A DNA stretch of 5,720 nucleotides from Chloroflexota bacterium (GTDB lineage: Bacteria; Chloroflexota; Anaerolineae; B4-G1; SLSP01), in contig JAAZNO010000025.1 in assembly GCA_012798275.1 (NCBI GenBank), positions 1 to 5,720 on the forward strand, read 5' to 3'. Below are positions 4,984 through 5,720 of this stretch, piece after piece; position 1 is the first letter of the stretch; every line of letters begins with the position of its first letter. Position numbers and translations under genes: made by a program. The notes below the pieces were generated by a model. It was not told where the DNA came from, made no database searches, and saw only the letters and a program-made list of their open reading frames with translations.

Positions 4984-5720
4984 CAATGACCTCCCAGAAG
5001 GTGTTGGCTTTGCGAAAGTGCAGCCGATAGGCCGGAATCTCCTGCAGGACTGTCTGCCAGCGTTGGAGGAGGAGCGGGGCCCGGGCAACATCGGCGTTGA
5101 CTACCGGGGAATTGGCGACCAGTTCTGCCAGGGCCTGGGCTGAGGAAATCGCTTCTAACGCATCCTGCGGGGCCTGGACCAGGCGCAGCAACGCCCGCAG
5201 GGGCGCGGCGGTGACTTCGGGGTGACGGCGACGCCCGAAGGGGGTCGCATGGACTTCCCATCCCGGCGTTGCCGGACGCAACAACAGCAGGTCGTCGTTG
5301 AGGACCGGTTGTCCTGTCGAAAGCGTCGCCGCGGTGGATTTGCCGCTCCCCGAAAGGCCATAGAGGACGTAGGCGACGTCGTGATGGACGATCCCGGCGC
5401 CATGTACCAGCAGCGCGCCTTGCTCGAAGGCCGCCAGGGCCATGACGGTGCGGACGAAATAGGAGAGGTCGCTGGCCGTGGCCGCCGGGTGCGCCTTGAG
5501 GGCGGCTTTCTCCTCAGCGAGGGCGATGATGCCCGCAAACCCCGGCGCCTCCAGATAGCAGACGCCGTCCGCGAAGCGCGGTCGCGCTTCAAAGTAGGGG
5601 CCGGCCGGTGCTGGAAGGGTGGCATCCGGCAGGAGCTGCACCGGCATCCCCGGCTCCGGTCCGTTCCATGTCGCCCAGGCGGCGTCAAGGGGGACGAGCC
5701 AGTCTTCCGGCCCCTCGAGG
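4967..5720 (-). CDS. HprK-like P-loop serine kinase of a RiPP cluster (5' end outside window)
   Basis: ATP-dependent kinase-like protein related to the C-terminal domain of HPr kinase/phosphorylase. Counting from the in-window ATG at 5647, ALLVHGAGIVHHD (78-90) leads to the Walker A loop GLSGSGKST (97-105, Lys103), then VLNDDLLLL (115-123) with the acidic Walker B-like pair, and HATPFGRRR (133-141), the usual HprK-family follow-up. HPr itself is not expected as substrate; related kinases in lasso clusters such as paeninodin phosphorylate the precursor peptide, so Ser19 or Thr25 of the small peptide downstream is a candidate target. The frame stays open without a stop or start codon from 5647 to the edge and reads as plausible protein (EDWLVPLDAAWATWNGPEPG). 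The gene therefore most likely begins outside the window, although ATG 5647 has a usable GGAG six bases upstream. It overlaps the PqqD-like gene at its 3' end. Confidence 0.85.
   Translation of the reverse strand, partial: LEGPEDWLVPLDAAWATWNGPEPGMPVQLLPDATLPAPAGPYFEARPRFADGVCYLEAPGFAGIIALAEEKAALKAHPAATASDLSYFVRTVMALAAFEQGALLVHGAGIVHHDVAYVLYGLSGSGKSTAATLSTGQPVLNDDLLLLRPATPGWEVHATPFGRRRHPEVTAAPLRALLRLVQAPQDALEAISSAQALAELVANSPVVNADVARAPLLLQRWQTVLQEIPAYRLHFRKANTFWEVIDAHFG
4990..4995 (-). promoter_or_regulatory. Ribosome binding site of the PqqD-like gene
   Basis: GGGAGG lies six bases before the ATG at 4983-4981, inside the last codons of the kinase gene. It fixes the start of the PqqD-like protein and shows independent ribosome loading despite the overlap. 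Confidence 0.7.

Noticed and set aside
4438..4989. 183-codon plus-strand frame
   Set aside because: Mostly antisense to the PqqD-like gene, which has clear family motifs; no domain is visible in the plus-strand translation.
1..5720. CRISPR arrays, tRNA/rRNA genes, insertion sequences, attachment sites
   Set aside because: No regularly spaced repeats, no cloverleaf or rRNA-like segments, no transposase or integrase motifs and no terminal inverted repeats were seen.

Overview
The window reads as one face of a high-GC bacterial chromosome, with every supported gene on the minus strand. The best guess for the organism is a member of the Chloroflexota (Anaerolineae or Chloroflexia type). This rests on three things: the codon and amino-acid style (Ala/Pro-rich linkers), a secreted peptidase carrying the short motif YLPLVLR that I associate with exported Chloroflexota proteins, and the pairing of an ECF sigma factor with a membrane-anchored, ASZF-like anti-sigma protein. 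It is an inference, not a proof.

Layout in transcription order (right to left). (1) 5720-4702: the 3' part of an HprK-like P-loop kinase gene, open to the window edge, overlapping by 17 bases a 93-residue PqqD-like protein (RiPP recognition element). (2) 4701-4371: a 331-base gene-free leader with an extended -10 promoter candidate. (3) 4370-4278: a 30-codon peptide gene with a strong ribosome binding site and a YxxP motif, very probably a RiPP precursor. (4) 4251-4194: two hairpins, the second a rho-independent terminator. (5) 4112-2838: an ECF sigma factor followed after 12 bases by a two-TM anti-sigma-like protein. (6) 2763-2592: a near-consensus sigma70-type promoter and a long structured leader RNA. 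(7) 2591-51: an 846-residue secreted gingipain-type cysteine peptidase (family C25). (8) Positions 1-27 hold what may be the ribosome binding site and TTG start of another gene.

The most interesting unit is the kinase / PqqD-like / 30-residue peptide set. PqqD-like RRE proteins bind a YxxP-type leader in lasso-peptide systems, and HprK-like kinases phosphorylate the precursor in paeninodin-type clusters. The peptide here has the leader signature, but its C-terminal half (AGSPIGPLTLPGLE) lacks the usual lasso arrangement of an N-terminal Gly with Asp/Glu at position 7-9 followed by a tail. The locus is therefore either a divergent lasso system or another RiPP class that uses the same recognition parts. 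Any cyclase and leader peptidase genes would lie beyond the right edge.

The sigma/anti-sigma pair and the peptidase form separate neighbouring units. The anti-sigma protein has lost the zinc ligands of its family and carries a fibronectin-III-like loop between two membrane segments. Whether it senses something outside the cell and controls the peptide or the peptidase cannot be decided from the sequence.
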